Source of the DNA: Burkholderia cenocepacia
GTDB taxonomy: Bacteria > Pseudomonadota > Gammaproteobacteria > Burkholderiales > Burkholderiaceae
Length of the DNA: 64,000 bases
Direction of reading: 5' to 3'
NCBI RefSeq assembly: GCF_014211915.1
Contig: NZ_CP060040.1
Span: forward strand, 1,612,001-1,676,000
In this document: positions 10,541 to 19,999 of the stretch, one piece after another
How positions within the stretch are numbered: position 1 is the stretch's first letter
How the letters are laid out: the number at the start of each line of letters is the position of its first letter
Made by a program: the position numbers and the translations under genes
The notes under the pieces: generated by a model
Databases searched by the model: none
What the model was told of the DNA's origin: nothing
What the model saw: the letters and a program-made list of their open reading frames with translations, nothing else

Positions 10541-11746
10541 TCAGCCGCCCACGGCCGCAGCCCCGGCCGGCGCCGACCGCGACAGCACGCGCCAGCGCGA
10601 CAGCAACTCGTCGCGATCGACGTAACAGCCCTGCAGGTGCCGACGGCCCGTCGACGGATCGAACCCGGTGCGCGCATGCAGCACGCGCCGGTTGTCGAAC
10701 GCCCACATGTCGCCCGCCCGCAGCCGGCGCTGTACGCGAAAGCGCGGCTCGCGCGCCAGCGCGAGAAACCGCCGGTACGCACGATAGACCGCCGCGACCG
10801 AACCGGCCGGCGCATCGAGCGGCCCGCGCAGGAAGTTCGCGACGCGCACTTCCGTCACGTTGCCGCGTGCGTCGAGGCCGATCACCGGCGCCGAACAGCG
10901 GTAGTCGCTGTTCGCGCTCTTGTTCCAGAACTCGAACGGCGTCGATGCGAGCTGCTCGAAATCGTTCGGATGTTCGCGCCGCAGCGCATCCGCGAGCGCG
11001 AAGCCGTCGAGGAAAATGCTGTCGCCGCCCGTCGCGTCGTTCGCGAGGCAATGCAGAAACTGCACGCCCGGCTGCAATTCACGCGTCGGCAGGTCGGTGT
11101 GCGGCGGAAGATTCAGCGACGTATACGCATTGCTGTCCGGGCGCGGCTTCGATTCGACGTCGAACAGCACACCGAAATTACTTTCGCGGATCAGGCCGAC
11201 ACGTCGTGCGATCTCGTCGACGCGGCCGCGCTCGGCCGGTACGCCTTCGACGAGCGTGAGCCCCGTGCGCTGCAACGCGCCGAGCCATGCGAGCAGCGCG
11301 CGGTCGTCCTCCATCACGTCACGCCACGCGAATACGCCGATCGCCGTCGCATCGTCGCCGGTCCATACGTGCCGCCCGTGCGCGGCCAGGCGCTCCGCAC
11401 GCGACGCGTCGTCGTACGCATGCGCACGCAACCAGCCCGGCGACCACGCGCTGCGGTGCCCGTCGTTCCATTCCACATGCAGCGCGCCGTCGGTCTCGAC
11501 GTGCACGGTGAGCGCCGACAGATCCTCACGCGCATCGGCGATCTCGAACACCTGTTCGCGCGTGATCGCATGCACGCACGCGGAACACGCGCAGTTGTCG
11601 CGCAGCCAGTCGAAATGGAACGGCGAGCGTCGCGCGTCGCTCCACTCGACCTCCACTACGTCATCGCCGATCGTCGCCGCCGCGATCGCCGCGTCGGCCG
11701 AAAACGTCCGCCAGTCCTCGATACGGTGTTGCGCCGCTGCCTGCAG
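10541..11746 (-). CDS. Gamma-butyrobetaine dioxygenase (2-oxoglutarate/Fe(II) oxygenase)
   Basis: Hydroxylates gamma-butyrobetaine to L-carnitine with 2-oxoglutarate and O2. The N-terminal zinc domain shows WLRDNCACSACVH, with the Cys cluster known from human BBOX1. The catalytic TauD-type domain has the iron ligands HTD (in LNLPPHTDLPTREL) and the distal histidine in RVLHARTGF, then an arginine for 2-oxoglutarate. The start is odd: the only conventional codon is GTG at 11656, but it lacks a ribosome-binding site and would cut into the N-terminal domain. A CTG at 11746-11744 lies five bases after a perfect GGGAGG and gives 401 residues. It is the last gene of the carnitine operon. Confidence 0.83.
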   Translation of the reverse strand: MQAAAQHRIEDWRTFSADAAIAAATIGDDVVEVEWSDARRSPFHFDWLRDNCACSACVHAITREQVFEIADAREDLSALTVHVETDGALHVEWNDGHRSAWSPGWLRAHAYDDASRAERLAAHGRHVWTGDDATAIGVFAWRDVMEDDRALLAWLGALQRTGLTLVEGVPAERGRVDEIARRVGLIRESNFGVLFDVESKPRPDSNAYTSLNLPPHTDLPTRELQPGVQFLHCLANDATGGDSIFLDGFALADALRREHPNDFEQLASTPFEFWNKSANSDYRCSAPVIGLDARGNVTEVRVANFLRGPLDAPAGSVAAVYRAYRRFLALAREPRFRVQRRLRAGDMWAFDNRRVLHARTGFDPSTGRRHLQGCYVDRDELLSRWRVLSRSAPAGAAAVGG

Positions 11747-11769
11747 CGTTGCCTCCCGGAAAACGCCCG

Positions 11770-12726
11770 CTACGCGTGTGGTGCGAGCAAGAACCCGCCG
11801 ACCAGCCGGTGCATCCGCGCGGCCTGCGGGCTCGTCCCGAGCGCGCGCCAGCAGCCATGCACCAGCCCCTCTCCCATCCAGTAGTGCGCGATACCGCCGG
11901 CCGCGCGAATCCGTTCGACATACACGCGCGCATCGTCGCGCAGCGGATCATGCTCCGCGCCGGTCGCGAGCACCGGCGGCAAGCCGTCGAAGCGTATAGC
12001 TTCGAGCGGGACCGATGCACGCAACAGCGGGTTGCCGTCGCGCAGCACATCGGCCAAGTCACCGCCCCAGTACAGTTCTCGATAGCGATGCACGTCATCG
12101 AGCGTCAGCATCGGCGCGTGCGCTTCCGCGTCGCGCGCGGGCGACTGCGGTTCGAAACCGAGCATCGGATAGACGAGCGCGACGCCGTCCACGTTGCGTT
12201 CGCCCGCATCGCGCAGCGCGGTCGCCACCGCCGCCGCGAGCGTCCCGCCCGCGCTGTCGCCCGCGAGCGTCAGCGGAGGCACGCACGACCCGAGCGGCCA
12301 ATGCGCGTCGCGTGCGGCACGCGTGACTTCCAGGCAATCGTCGAGCGCGGCCGGCGCACGGTGCTCGGGCGCGAGCCGATAGTCGACGGCGATCACGTCG
12401 AGGCCCGTATCGGCTGCCAGTTGCGCGGTGATCAGCGCATGGCTGTCGAGCGAGCCGACGACGAAGCCGCCGCCATGAAAAAACAGCACCGTGCCGCGCG
12501 GTGTACCGTGTGCGCACGTATAGCGCCGCAGTGCGATCGTGCGGCCGCCCGGTGCGCGCCACACGGCGTCGTGCTGCACGATGCCGGCCGGCAGCGCGGC
12601 TGGCGTCCATTCGGCCGCGAAGCGGTCGTAGAGACGGCGCTGCTCGTCGGGCGAACGCGCCGCCGCATCGGCCGGATACCACGCGTCGACGGCCGCGACG
12701 AACGCCGCGATTTCCGGTTCGAGCAT
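11770..12726 (-). CDS. Alpha/beta hydrolase, probable short-chain acylcarnitine esterase (HocS-like)
   Basis: A 318-residue esterase of the hormone-sensitive-lipase family. The oxyanion motif HGGG is in FFHGGGFVVGS, the nucleophile serine in GDSAGG, and later DPLRDD and a C-terminal histidine complete the triad. In Pseudomonas aeruginosa the same place in the caiX-cdhCAB operon holds hocS, which removes short acyl chains from O-acylcarnitines; the identical gene order suggests the same job here. It lies 57 bases after cdhB. An unspecific esterase remains possible. Confidence 0.78.
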   Translation of the reverse strand: MLEPEIAAFVAAVDAWYPADAAARSPDEQRRLYDRFAAEWTPAALPAGIVQHDAVWRAPGGRTIALRRYTCAHGTPRGTVLFFHGGGFVVGSLDSHALITAQLAADTGLDVIAVDYRLAPEHRAPAALDDCLEVTRAARDAHWPLGSCVPPLTLAGDSAGGTLAAAVATALRDAGERNVDGVALVYPMLGFEPQSPARDAEAHAPMLTLDDVHRYRELYWGGDLADVLRDGNPLLRASVPLEAIRFDGLPPVLATGAEHDPLRDDARVYVERIRAAGGIAHYWMGEGLVHGCWRALGTSPQAARMHRLVGGFLLAPHA

Positions 12727-12783
12727 CGTGTGCGCTCCGCGGTCGAAGGTCGAAAATCGAAGATCGTGAAATGAAGCGCGCCG

Positions 12784-13272
12784 CTAGCGGCGCGGCGGCA
12801 GCCCGATCACGCGGCCCGCATACGCAGGCGCCGCACACTCGCGCTGCAACGCATGCAGTTCGGCCACGCGCGCGGCCACGTCGTCGTCGAACGGCGCCGA
12901 TTTCGCGCCGTCGCGCGTATCGACGTGCAGCAGCATCTGCTCGCTCGCCGATACCGCGTCGTCATGCCCGTCGGCGAACAGCTCGAGATACAGGTGCAGC
13001 CGCTTCGCGTCGTGCGCGAGCACGCGCGCATCGACACGCACCGGCGTGCCTTCCTTGATCTCGTGCAGATAGTTCACGTGCGCTTCGAGCGTGTAGACCG
13101 AGCGCCCCCGCTCGCGGCGCGCGGCGTCGTCGAGGCCGATGCGATCCAGCAGCGCATCGGTCGCGAAGCTGAAGATCAGCAGGTAGAACGCATCGCGCAG
13201 GTGGCCGTTGTAGTCGACCCATTCGGGCCGCACGACGTCGCGGTAAATCGTCAGCGGGGTATCGCCCGTCAT
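12784..13272 (-). CDS. cdhB: Betainyl-CoA thioesterase (hotdog fold)
   Basis: A 162-residue 4-hydroxybenzoyl-CoA-thioesterase-like hotdog protein. The segment VDYNGHLRDAFYLLIFS at residues 18-34 is the central helix region, with the active-site acid nearby. In carnitine breakdown it releases glycine betaine from betainyl-CoA, made by the 3-dehydrocarnitine cleavage enzyme. It starts ten bases after cdhA stops, in the same order as in Pseudomonas. Assignment rests on fold plus gene order. Confidence 0.82.
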   Translation of the reverse strand: MTGDTPLTIYRDVVRPEWVDYNGHLRDAFYLLIFSFATDALLDRIGLDDAARRERGRSVYTLEAHVNYLHEIKEGTPVRVDARVLAHDAKRLHLYLELFADGHDDAVSASEQMLLHVDTRDGAKSAPFDDDVAARVAELHALQRECAAPAYAGRVIGLPPRR

Positions 13273-13282
13273 CGCCTGTCCT

Positions 13283-14248
13283 TTAGTCCTCGAATCGCAT
13301 CCCGTGCCGCGCCTTCACCGCGGCGATCGATTTCAGCACCTCGGTGATGCACTCGTCGCGATAGCGTTCGAGCGCCTTGATGCTGCGCGTGCCCTGCTGC
13401 TCGGTCGTGCCTTCGACGACGCTGTCGATCAGCGCGTCGGTGAGCGTCGGCGCGACCAGCTTCGTCCACGGCAATTCGAGCGCGGGGCCGAATTGCTGCA
13501 TGAAGTGTCGCATGCCCGCGTCGCCGCCAGCCAGCGTGTAGGTCAGGAACGTACCCATGAACGACCAGCGGATACCCGCGCCGAAGCGGATCGCATCGTC
13601 GATCTCGCCGGTCGTCGCGACGCCTTCGTTGACGAGATGCAGCGCCTCGCGCCACAACGCCTCGAGCAGGCGGTCCGCGATGAAGCCCGGCACTTCCTTG
13701 CGCACGTGCAGCGGCCGCATGCCGAGCTTGCGATAGACCTCCATCGCGCCCTCGACCGCTTCCGGCGACGTGCGCGCGCCGCCGAGCACCTCGACGAGCG
13801 GCAGCAGATAGACGGGATTGAACGGGTGACCGACCACGCAGCGCTCCGGATGCGTGGCCCGCGCGTAGAAGTCGGTCGGCAGCAGCCCCGACGTCGACGA
13901 CGCGATGATCGCGTCGGGCTTCGCCGCGCGGCTGATCTGCTCGTGCAGTTCGAGCTTCAGCGCCTCGCGCTCGGGCGCGCTCTCCTGGATGAAATCCGCA
14001 TCGGCGACGCATGCCTCGATCGTCGATACGAAGCGCAGCCGCGCGGGATCGGCGCCTGGCGCGAGGCCGACGCGTTCGAGCGCGGGCCACGCGTTCGCGA
14101 CGTTCGCGCGCAGTCGCGCTTCGGCGCCCGGCGCCGGGTCCCACACGACCACGTCGAGACCGTGCGCGAGCGCGCGGGAAATCCATCCGCTGCCGATCAC
14201 GCCGGTGCCGATGGCGGCAAACGTCTTGATGTCGGTCTTCACAGCCAT
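13283..14248 (-). CDS. cdhA: L-carnitine dehydrogenase
   Basis: A 321-residue enzyme of the 3-hydroxyacyl-CoA dehydrogenase family; the length equals that of known carnitine dehydrogenases. The NAD-binding motif is GTGVIGSGW at residues 13-21, with an acidic residue closing the second strand (VVWDP). The C-terminal domain has the [14 protein letters not shown] segment containing the catalytic histidine. It oxidises L-carnitine to 3-dehydrocarnitine. It sits between cdhC and cdhB. Confidence 0.87.
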   Translation of the reverse strand: MAVKTDIKTFAAIGTGVIGSGWISRALAHGLDVVVWDPAPGAEARLRANVANAWPALERVGLAPGADPARLRFVSTIEACVADADFIQESAPEREALKLELHEQISRAAKPDAIIASSTSGLLPTDFYARATHPERCVVGHPFNPVYLLPLVEVLGGARTSPEAVEGAMEVYRKLGMRPLHVRKEVPGFIADRLLEALWREALHLVNEGVATTGEIDDAIRFGAGIRWSFMGTFLTYTLAGGDAGMRHFMQQFGPALELPWTKLVAPTLTDALIDSVVEGTTEQQGTRSIKALERYRDECITEVLKSIAAVKARHGMRFED

Positions 14249-14338
14249 GTCAACGCATCCTTCGAATCAGGGGAAATCGGTCGACGGCCGCGCGTGGACG
14301 CACGCCGCCGTGCCATGTCAGTCAGTGGGTGAAAAAGC

Positions 14339-15268
14339 TCACGCGAATTCGGCGATCGCGCGACGTTCGAGCGCACGTTCGCCGCGCGCCGGCAGGCCGA
14401 GCTTGCGGCGGCCTTCGGCCGGCGTCAGCACGCGGCCGCCGAGGCGCTCGACGATCTCGCGGGCGCGCTGGACGAGCGTGCCGTTGGTCGCATGCACGCC
14501 GCGGTCGAGCCAGATGTTGTCTTCGAGGCCCACGCGCACGTGGCCGCCGAGCAGCATCGCCTGCGCGACCATCGGCATCTGCATGCGGCCGATCCCGAAG
14601 CCCGCCCAGTGCGCGCCGGGCGGCAGGTTGTCGACCATCGCCTTCATCGTGCCCGTGTCGGCCGGCGCGCCCCACGGAATGCCGAGGCACAGCTGGAACA
14701 GCGGCGGATCGTCGAGCAGCCCTTCCTTGAGCAACTGCTTCGCGAACCACAGATGGCCCGTATCGAAGATCTCCAGCTCCGGCTTCACGCCGAGTTCCTG
14801 GATGCGCTTCGCGCCGGCGCGCAACTGCGCGGGCGTCGACACGTAGATGTAGTCGCCGTCGCCGAAATTCAGCGTGCCGCAGTCGAGCGTGCAGATCTCG
14901 GGCAGCAGTTCCTCGACGTGCGCGAGGCGCGTGAGGCCGCCGACCAGATCGGTGCCCTTGCCGAAGCGCATCGGGTCCTCGCCGGGGCCGATCTCGAGAT
15001 CGCCGCCCATGCCGGCCGTCAGGTTGATGATCACGTCGACGTCGGCCGAGCGGATGCGGTCGACCACTTCGCGATACAGGTTCGGGTCGCGGCTGCCGCG
15101 CCCCGTCTGCGGATCGCGCACGTGGCAGTGGGCGACCGTCGCGCCGGCCTTCGCGGCTTCGATCGCGGCGGCCGCGATCTCCTTCGGCGTGACCGGAATC
15201 GCCGGATGCTTGCCGACCGTATCGCCCGCGCCGGTGACGGCGCAGGTGATGATGACTTCGTGGTTCAT
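14339..15268 (-). CDS. cdhC: 3-Dehydrocarnitine cleavage enzyme (BKACE family)
   Basis: A 309-residue beta-keto acid cleavage enzyme (DUF849/BKACE). Visible zinc-site and substrate motifs include [18 protein letters not shown] and [13 protein letters not shown] enzymes exchange an acetoacetate unit with acetyl-CoA; this type turns 3-dehydrocarnitine plus acetyl-CoA into betainyl-CoA and acetoacetate. The gene precedes cdhA by 90 bases and follows the carnitine-binding protein, exactly as in Pseudomonas. Confidence 0.86.
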   Translation of the reverse strand: MNHEVIITCAVTGAGDTVGKHPAIPVTPKEIAAAAIEAAKAGATVAHCHVRDPQTGRGSRDPNLYREVVDRIRSADVDVIINLTAGMGGDLEIGPGEDPMRFGKGTDLVGGLTRLAHVEELLPEICTLDCGTLNFGDGDYIYVSTPAQLRAGAKRIQELGVKPELEIFDTGHLWFAKQLLKEGLLDDPPLFQLCLGIPWGAPADTGTMKAMVDNLPPGAHWAGFGIGRMQMPMVAQAMLLGGHVRVGLEDNIWLDRGVHATNGTLVQRAREIVERLGGRVLTPAEGRRKLGLPARGERALERRAIAEFA

Positions 15269-15329
15269 GCGGGATGCCTCGCTTGATTCGGGTTGTGTCG
15301 CATTGCAGATAGCGCGTGGGCGCCGGCCC

Positions 15330-16283
15330 TTACAGGCCGAGATACGCCTTCACGGCAGGCAGGCCGTCCTTGCCGTCGAACGTCTTGACGCCCGCGAGCC
15401 ACGGATCGAGCACCTGCGGGTTCTTCTTCAGGTACGCCTTCGCGGCCTCGGCCGGCTTGGTCTTGTTCATCACCGACTGCATCAGCTGGTTCTCGAGCTG
15501 CGTCGAGAAGCGCAGGTTCGTCACGAGCTTGCCCGCATTCGGGCAGCGCGCGATGAAGTCCGGCGCGGTCAGCGTGTACACGCGCGCTTCGCCGTAGTTC
15601 GGGCCGAACGCCGCGTCGCCGCCGGACAGGTAGTTCATGCTGAGCTGGATGTTCATCGGATGGGGCTCCCAGCCGAGGAACACGACCCACTTCTTGTCGC
15701 GGACCGCGCGCTCGACCGTCACCAGCATCCCCGCTTCGCTCGATTCGACGAGCTTGAAGCCGCCGAGCCCGTACTGGTTCGTGTCGATCATCTTCTGGAT
15801 CGTCGCGTTCGCGCTGCTGCCCGGCTCGATCCCGTAGATCTTGCCGTCGAGTTCCGCGCGGTGTTTCGCGATGTCGTCGAAGGTCTTCAGGCCGGCCTGG
15901 TATGCGTAGCTCGGCACCGCGAGCGTCGCCTTCGCGCCGGACAGGTTCGGCGGCTCGACGACGTTGATCGACTTGCTGTCGAGGAACGGTTGCAGTTGCT
16001 TTTGCTGCACGGGCCACCAGTAGCCGAGCGACACGTCGAGCTGCTTGCTCTTGAGGCCGGCGAACGAAATCGGCACCGACGCGATCGTCGTGGTCGGCTT
16101 GTAGCCGAGCGCCTCGAACACGGTCGACGCGAGCGCCGTGGTCGACGTGATGTCGGTCCAGCCGATATCCGCGAAACGCACGGTCCGGCAGGTCGTGGCC
16201 TCCGTCTCGGCCAGCGCGGCGTGCGTGAACGCGCCGGTCGCCAGCACGGCCGCGGCGAGCGCGGCGATCTTCGTCGACTTCAT
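15330..16283 (-). CDS. caiX: Carnitine-type quaternary-amine ABC binding protein (CaiX-like)
   Basis: A 317-residue periplasmic binding protein of the OpuAC/ChoX class. Residues 1-25 form a signal peptide ending AALA. The mature protein opens with [18 protein letters not shown], and tryptophan/tyrosine residues in GYWWPVQQ and [12 protein letters not shown] would build the aromatic cage for a trimethylammonium group. The start follows GGGAGG. It leads the carnitine operon. No permease or ATPase gene accompanies it; in Pseudomonas CaiX shares the CbcWV core, so the same is likely here. Specificity for carnitine is inferred from context. Confidence 0.82.
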   Translation of the reverse strand: MKSTKIAALAAAVLATGAFTHAALAETEATTCRTVRFADIGWTDITSTTALASTVFEALGYKPTTTIASVPISFAGLKSKQLDVSLGYWWPVQQKQLQPFLDSKSINVVEPPNLSGAKATLAVPSYAYQAGLKTFDDIAKHRAELDGKIYGIEPGSSANATIQKMIDTNQYGLGGFKLVESSEAGMLVTVERAVRDKKWVVFLGWEPHPMNIQLSMNYLSGGDAAFGPNYGEARVYTLTAPDFIARCPNAGKLVTNLRFSTQLENQLMQSVMNKTKPAEAAKAYLKKNPQVLDPWLAGVKTFDGKDGLPAVKAYLGL

Positions 16284-16727
16284 GGTTCGGTTCCTCCCGG
16301 TTGGTCTCGCGGCAGCCGGTGCGCGAAGTGTGCGCCGGCCTGCATCGTGGGAGTAAAAGTAACGAGCCATATTCGCCGCGAGAAGACCGGCGGCGACCTG
16401 TTCTTGCCTGTTTGCGACTATGAGTGGAAACCACTAGATTTCGTCTGAGGCTTGATGGACGGGGGTCTAGGGTTTTTCTTGGGAGCGGCGGGATTGCCCG
16501 GATGCGGCGCACACCTTTCGATTCCGCCATGGCTTTGCTGACGGATTTCCGACAGGTCGCCGGATCCGGTTGACCGGCCCTATGCTGGCAGTCGCCGGGC
16601 GATCGCGCGCGGCCCGCCTGTAGCCGTGCCGCCTCGTGTCCGGCCGTTGCGCGTCGCTGTAACGGACGCGCACGGACACGGCCGGCCGTCGCGATGTCGG
16701 TCTCCGGTCTTTCCGCCAAGGAACACC
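16284..16727. other. Intergenic region upstream of the carnitine operon
   Basis: 444 bases without a recognisable gene. It holds the promoter region of caiX (minus strand), including the palindrome at 16423-16435, and the upstream part of a small plus-strand membrane-protein gene. A GC-rich middle part shows no conserved reading frame. Confidence 0.5.
16423..16435. promoter_or_regulatory. Palindrome upstream of caiX, possible regulator site
   Basis: AGTGGAAACCACT is a perfect 5-bp inverted repeat with an AAA centre, about 140 bases upstream of the caiX start codon. The position fits an activator site of the GbdR/CdhR type, but I cannot match it to a published consensus. Confidence 0.35.
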
Positions 16728-16895
16728 ATGATGCTTGCCGCTTTCTTCGTCGTCGCCCTTGTCGCCCTCATCGTGCCGATGCAGCGCGGCGTGATGCGCG
16801 GCGCGGATGCGAAACTTCGCGCGCGATTCGACGCGGAAGGCCCGCGCGGCGACGCGTCGCGCCGGTTGATGCACGATGCGGGGTACCGCGTCTGA
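16728..16895 (+). CDS. Small single-span membrane protein
   Basis: A 55-residue hypothetical protein. One hydrophobic segment (MLAAFFVVALVALIVPM) occupies residues 2-18 and a basic tail follows, ending RLMHDAGYRV. AAGGA lies five bases before the ATG at 16728, which is the main support for it being real. Function is unknown. It could be a short regulatory or stress membrane protein; there is no partner gene. Confidence 0.55.
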   Translation: MMLAAFFVVALVALIVPMQRGVMRGADAKLRARFDAEGPRGDASRRLMHDAGYRV

Positions 16896-16957
16896 GTATC
16901 GACGTCGGGCGCAGGCCAGCCGAACTCGCGGGCCGGTACGGTGGCGATGCGGCGCGT

Positions 16958-17838
16958 TTAGCCCGCCGTCACCACCCGCACGAACGCCTGCGCGAGCACC
17001 GTCGGCTCGACCGGCAACACCAGCGCGCACACCGACTGCGCATCCTCGTCCGAAATCGGCACGAACACGACGCCATCGATGCCGATGCTCGCCATCCGCG
17101 CCGGCACGATCGCCACGCCCCGGCCGGCCGCGACGAGATTCAGCATCGACGTCTTCGGCGACACGATCCGCGCGGCCGCCGGCACGAAGCCGCGCTTCAG
17201 GCACAGATCGAGCACGACGCGCGCGAGGCCGCCGCGCTCCCGATACACGGCCGACACGAACGGCTCGCGCCGCAACCGCGCTATCGCGATGCGCTTGCGG
17301 CCCGCGAGCGGATGATCGACCGGCAGCGCCGCGCACAGGCGCTCGGCCGCCAGTTCGACGAAACGCACGCGTGCATCGCGCCGCAGCACCGGCAGGCGGA
17401 CGATCCCGATATCGGCGTGGCCGTTCGCGATCTCCGTCACCTGATCCTCCGACGACGCACGATCGAGATCGATGCGCGCGCCCGAACAATCGCGCATGAA
17501 ACGGTCGAGATCCGGCATCAGGCTGCTGACGGGCACGGTACTGGAATGCAGCAGCCGCAGCACGCCGGCCTCCCGCGCGACAACTGCGCACCTTCGTCGG
17601 CGGCCGCCGTCAGCGTGGCCGGGATCGACGCCACGCGTTCGCGGTAGAGCGCGCCGGCCGGCGTGAGCCGCACGCCTCTCGGCTCGCGGTCGAACAGCAC
17701 GAACCCGAGTTCGTCCTCGAGCTGGCCGATCTGCCGGCTGAGCGCCGACTGCGCGACATGGAGCGCACCCGCGGCCGGCGTGAAGCCGCCGAGATCCGCG
17801 ACGGTCAGGAAATACTGGATTTGCCGGAGTGATGGCAT
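16958..17838 (-). pseudogene. LysR-family regulator interrupted by a one-base frameshift
   Basis: Two adjacent minus-strand frames make one LysR regulator. The first (17838 downward) gives MPSLRQIQYFLTVAD, the helix-turn-helix SALSRQIGQLEDELG and then goes out of frame after QLSRG. The second resumes with AGVLRLLHSSTVPV and continues as a complete effector-binding domain to 16958. Adding one base to the three-C run at 17572-17574 (GGG on the coding strand) restores a continuous protein of about 293 residues (SRGEAGVL). So this is a single-base loss or a sequencing error. It is divergent from the YdcZ-type transporter gene, its likely target. Confidence 0.82.
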
Positions 17839-17959
17839 GCCGAAACGAGATGGATGAGCGTCAGATTCGATATTTGCGTTATACCGGCGCGCTCCGCAGA
17901 ATGAAAGCCCTCCATGCCGCCATCACCGTTGCGGCCATCCTTTCGGAGCGTTCATCCTC

Positions 17960-18403
17960 GTGGCTACCCTCCTGTCTTATCTGCTGGTCGTGGCGGCCGG
18001 CATCAGCGTTGCGTTGCAGCAGGTGCTCAACGCGAACCTGCGCGCGCAAATCGGCTCGCCGTGGTGGGCCGGCTCGGTCAGCTACCTCGTCGGCCTGGCC
18101 GCGATGCTGGCAGTCGCGTTGCTGTCGCCTCACCCGCGCCTGAGCGGCACGTTCTCCGGCGCGGGCTCGTGGTTCAGCTGGACGGGGGGATTGTTCGGCG
18201 CGGTATTCGTCGGCGTTGCGATCCTGATGGTGCCGCGATTGGGCGCGGCGACGACGCTCGCGCTGATCGTCGTCGGGCAGATGACCGGCGCGCTCGTGTT
18301 CGACCACTTCGGCGTGCTGGGCATCGCTCAGCATTCCGCAAGCCCGATCCGCGTGGCCGGCGCGGCGTGCCTCATTCTCGGGGTCGTGCTGATCCGCGCT
18401 TGA
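17960..18403 (+). CDS. DMT-superfamily transporter, YdcZ/DUF606 type
   Basis: A 147-residue integral membrane protein with four to five hydrophobic segments (LLSYLLVVAAGISVAL, VSYLVGLAAMLAVALL, TGGLFGAVFVGVAILMV, TTLALIVVGQMTGALV, AGAACLILGVVLIRA). The sequence SYLVGLAAML and the QMTGALVFDHFG loop are typical of the YdcZ family of small drug/metabolite transporters, whose substrates are mostly unknown. It starts with GTG, with CGGAG about ten bases upstream. It is divergent from the broken LysR regulator, a frequent arrangement for transporter control. Confidence 0.82.
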   Translation: MATLLSYLLVVAAGISVALQQVLNANLRAQIGSPWWAGSVSYLVGLAAMLAVALLSPHPRLSGTFSGAGSWFSWTGGLFGAVFVGVAILMVPRLGAATTLALIVVGQMTGALVFDHFGVLGIAQHSASPIRVAGAACLILGVVLIRA

Positions 18404-18460
18404 CGGCGGCGCGTGCGTACGTGACCGGCATATCGGCAACGCATGCACGCGCCACGACGC

Positions 18461-19966
18461 TCACCCGGTGTTCATCATCACCGACTTGCTCTCCGTGTAC
18501 TGGTCGATCACCGCGCGACCGAGTTCGCGGCCGAAGCCCGACTGCTTCATCCCGCCGAACGGCAACGCGTTGTCGAGCAGCGAGTGGCAGTTGACCCACA
18601 CGGTGCCCGCGGCAATACGCGGGATCAGCTTGTGGATCGCCGCGAGATCGTTCGACCAGATGCTCGCGCCGAGGCCGTACGGCGTGTCGTTCGCGAGCTG
18701 CACGGCCGTATCGACGTCGTCGAACGGCATCGCGACGAGCACCGGCCCGAAGATCTCCTCGCGCACCACGCGCATCGCCTGCGTCGTATCGACCAGCACC
18801 GTCGGTTCGACGAAGAAGCCGGGGCCGTCGATCGCGCGGCCGCCCGCGGCGGCACGCGCGCCCTCGCCGAACCCCGAGTCGATGTACCCGCACACGCGCT
18901 CGCGCTGCTTCGCCGACACGAGCGGGCCGATCTGTGTCGCCGGGTCCATCCCCGGGCCGATCTTCAGGCTCGCGGCGATCTTCGCGACGCGCTCGATCAC
19001 GCCGTCGAACACCTGCGAATGGATGTATGCGCGCGAACCGGCCGTGCACACCTGCCCCTGGTTGAAGAAGATCGCATTCGCCACGCCCAGCGCGGCCTTG
19101 TCGAGATCGACGTCGGGCAGCACGATCACCGGCGACTTGCCGCCGAGCTCCAGCGACATCCGCGTCATGTTGTCGAGCGCCGCGTAGCCGATCGTCTTGC
19201 CCGTCTGCGTCGACCCGGTGAACGCGATCTTGTCGATGCGCGGATCGCGCGACAGCGCCGCGCCGGCCGTGCGACCGTAGCCGGTGACGATATTGACGAC
19301 GCCGTCCGGAAAGCCGGCCGCCTGGATCAGCTCACCGAGCCGCAATGCGCTCAGCGGCGTGTCTTCGGCGGGTTTCAGCACGATGGTGCAGCCGGTCGCG
19401 AGCGCCGGCGCGATTTTCCACGCGGCCATCAGCAACGGGAAATTCCACGGAATGATCGCGCCGACCACGCCGACGGGCTCCTTGCGCGTATAGGCGAAGA
19501 TTTCGCTGTCCGGCAGGTACGGCATGCCGGCGTCGATCACGCTGCCTTCGATCTTCGTCGCCCAGCCGGCCATGTAGCGGAAGCACTGCGCGGCCATCGC
19601 GACGTCGAGCCCCTGCGCGACCATCACCGGCTTGCCGTTGTCGAGCGATTCGATCTCGGCCAGCTCGCGCGCATTGGCCTCGATCAGGTCGGCGAGCACG
19701 AGCATCAGGCGCTCGCGGTCGGTGGTCTTCGCAGTGCGCCACGGGCCTGCATCGAAGGCACGGCGCGCGGCCACGACCGCCTGCTGCACGTCGCGTTCGT
19801 CCGCTTCCGGCACGCGGGCGAGCACGGTGCCGTCGGCCGGGTTCACGACATCGAGCTGGCGGCCCGACGCGGCATCGCTCCACTCGGCGCCGATCAGCAT
19901 CTGCTTCGGCTTCGCGAGAAACGCGCGCGTCGCGTCGAGCAACGCAAAGGTTTCGTTCGTCTCCAT
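18461..19966 (-). CDS. NAD-dependent aldehyde dehydrogenase (phenylacetaldehyde-type), last gene of the amine operon
   Basis: A 501-residue ALDH. The cofactor segment is IIPWNFPLLMAAWK, the turn FTGSTQTGK, the catalytic glutamate lies in LELGGKSP, and the catalytic cysteine in FNQGQVCTAGSR. Length and motifs match the feaB/betaine-aldehyde group. As the end gene of the aromatic amine dehydrogenase operon, 33 bases after the second cytochrome gene, it most likely oxidises the arylacetaldehyde product (for example phenylacetaldehyde from phenethylamine) to the acid. Confidence 0.87.
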   Translation of the reverse strand: METNETFALLDATRAFLAKPKQMLIGAEWSDAASGRQLDVVNPADGTVLARVPEADERDVQQAVVAARRAFDAGPWRTAKTTDRERLMLVLADLIEANARELAEIESLDNGKPVMVAQGLDVAMAAQCFRYMAGWATKIEGSVIDAGMPYLPDSEIFAYTRKEPVGVVGAIIPWNFPLLMAAWKIAPALATGCTIVLKPAEDTPLSALRLGELIQAAGFPDGVVNIVTGYGRTAGAALSRDPRIDKIAFTGSTQTGKTIGYAALDNMTRMSLELGGKSPVIVLPDVDLDKAALGVANAIFFNQGQVCTAGSRAYIHSQVFDGVIERVAKIAASLKIGPGMDPATQIGPLVSAKQRERVCGYIDSGFGEGARAAAGGRAIDGPGFFVEPTVLVDTTQAMRVVREEIFGPVLVAMPFDDVDTAVQLANDTPYGLGASIWSNDLAAIHKLIPRIAAGTVWVNCHSLLDNALPFGGMKQSGFGRELGRAVIDQYTESKSVMMNTG

Positions 19967-19999
19967 GTTCCTGTTTCCCTGATTCGTTGAGTGAGTCGG

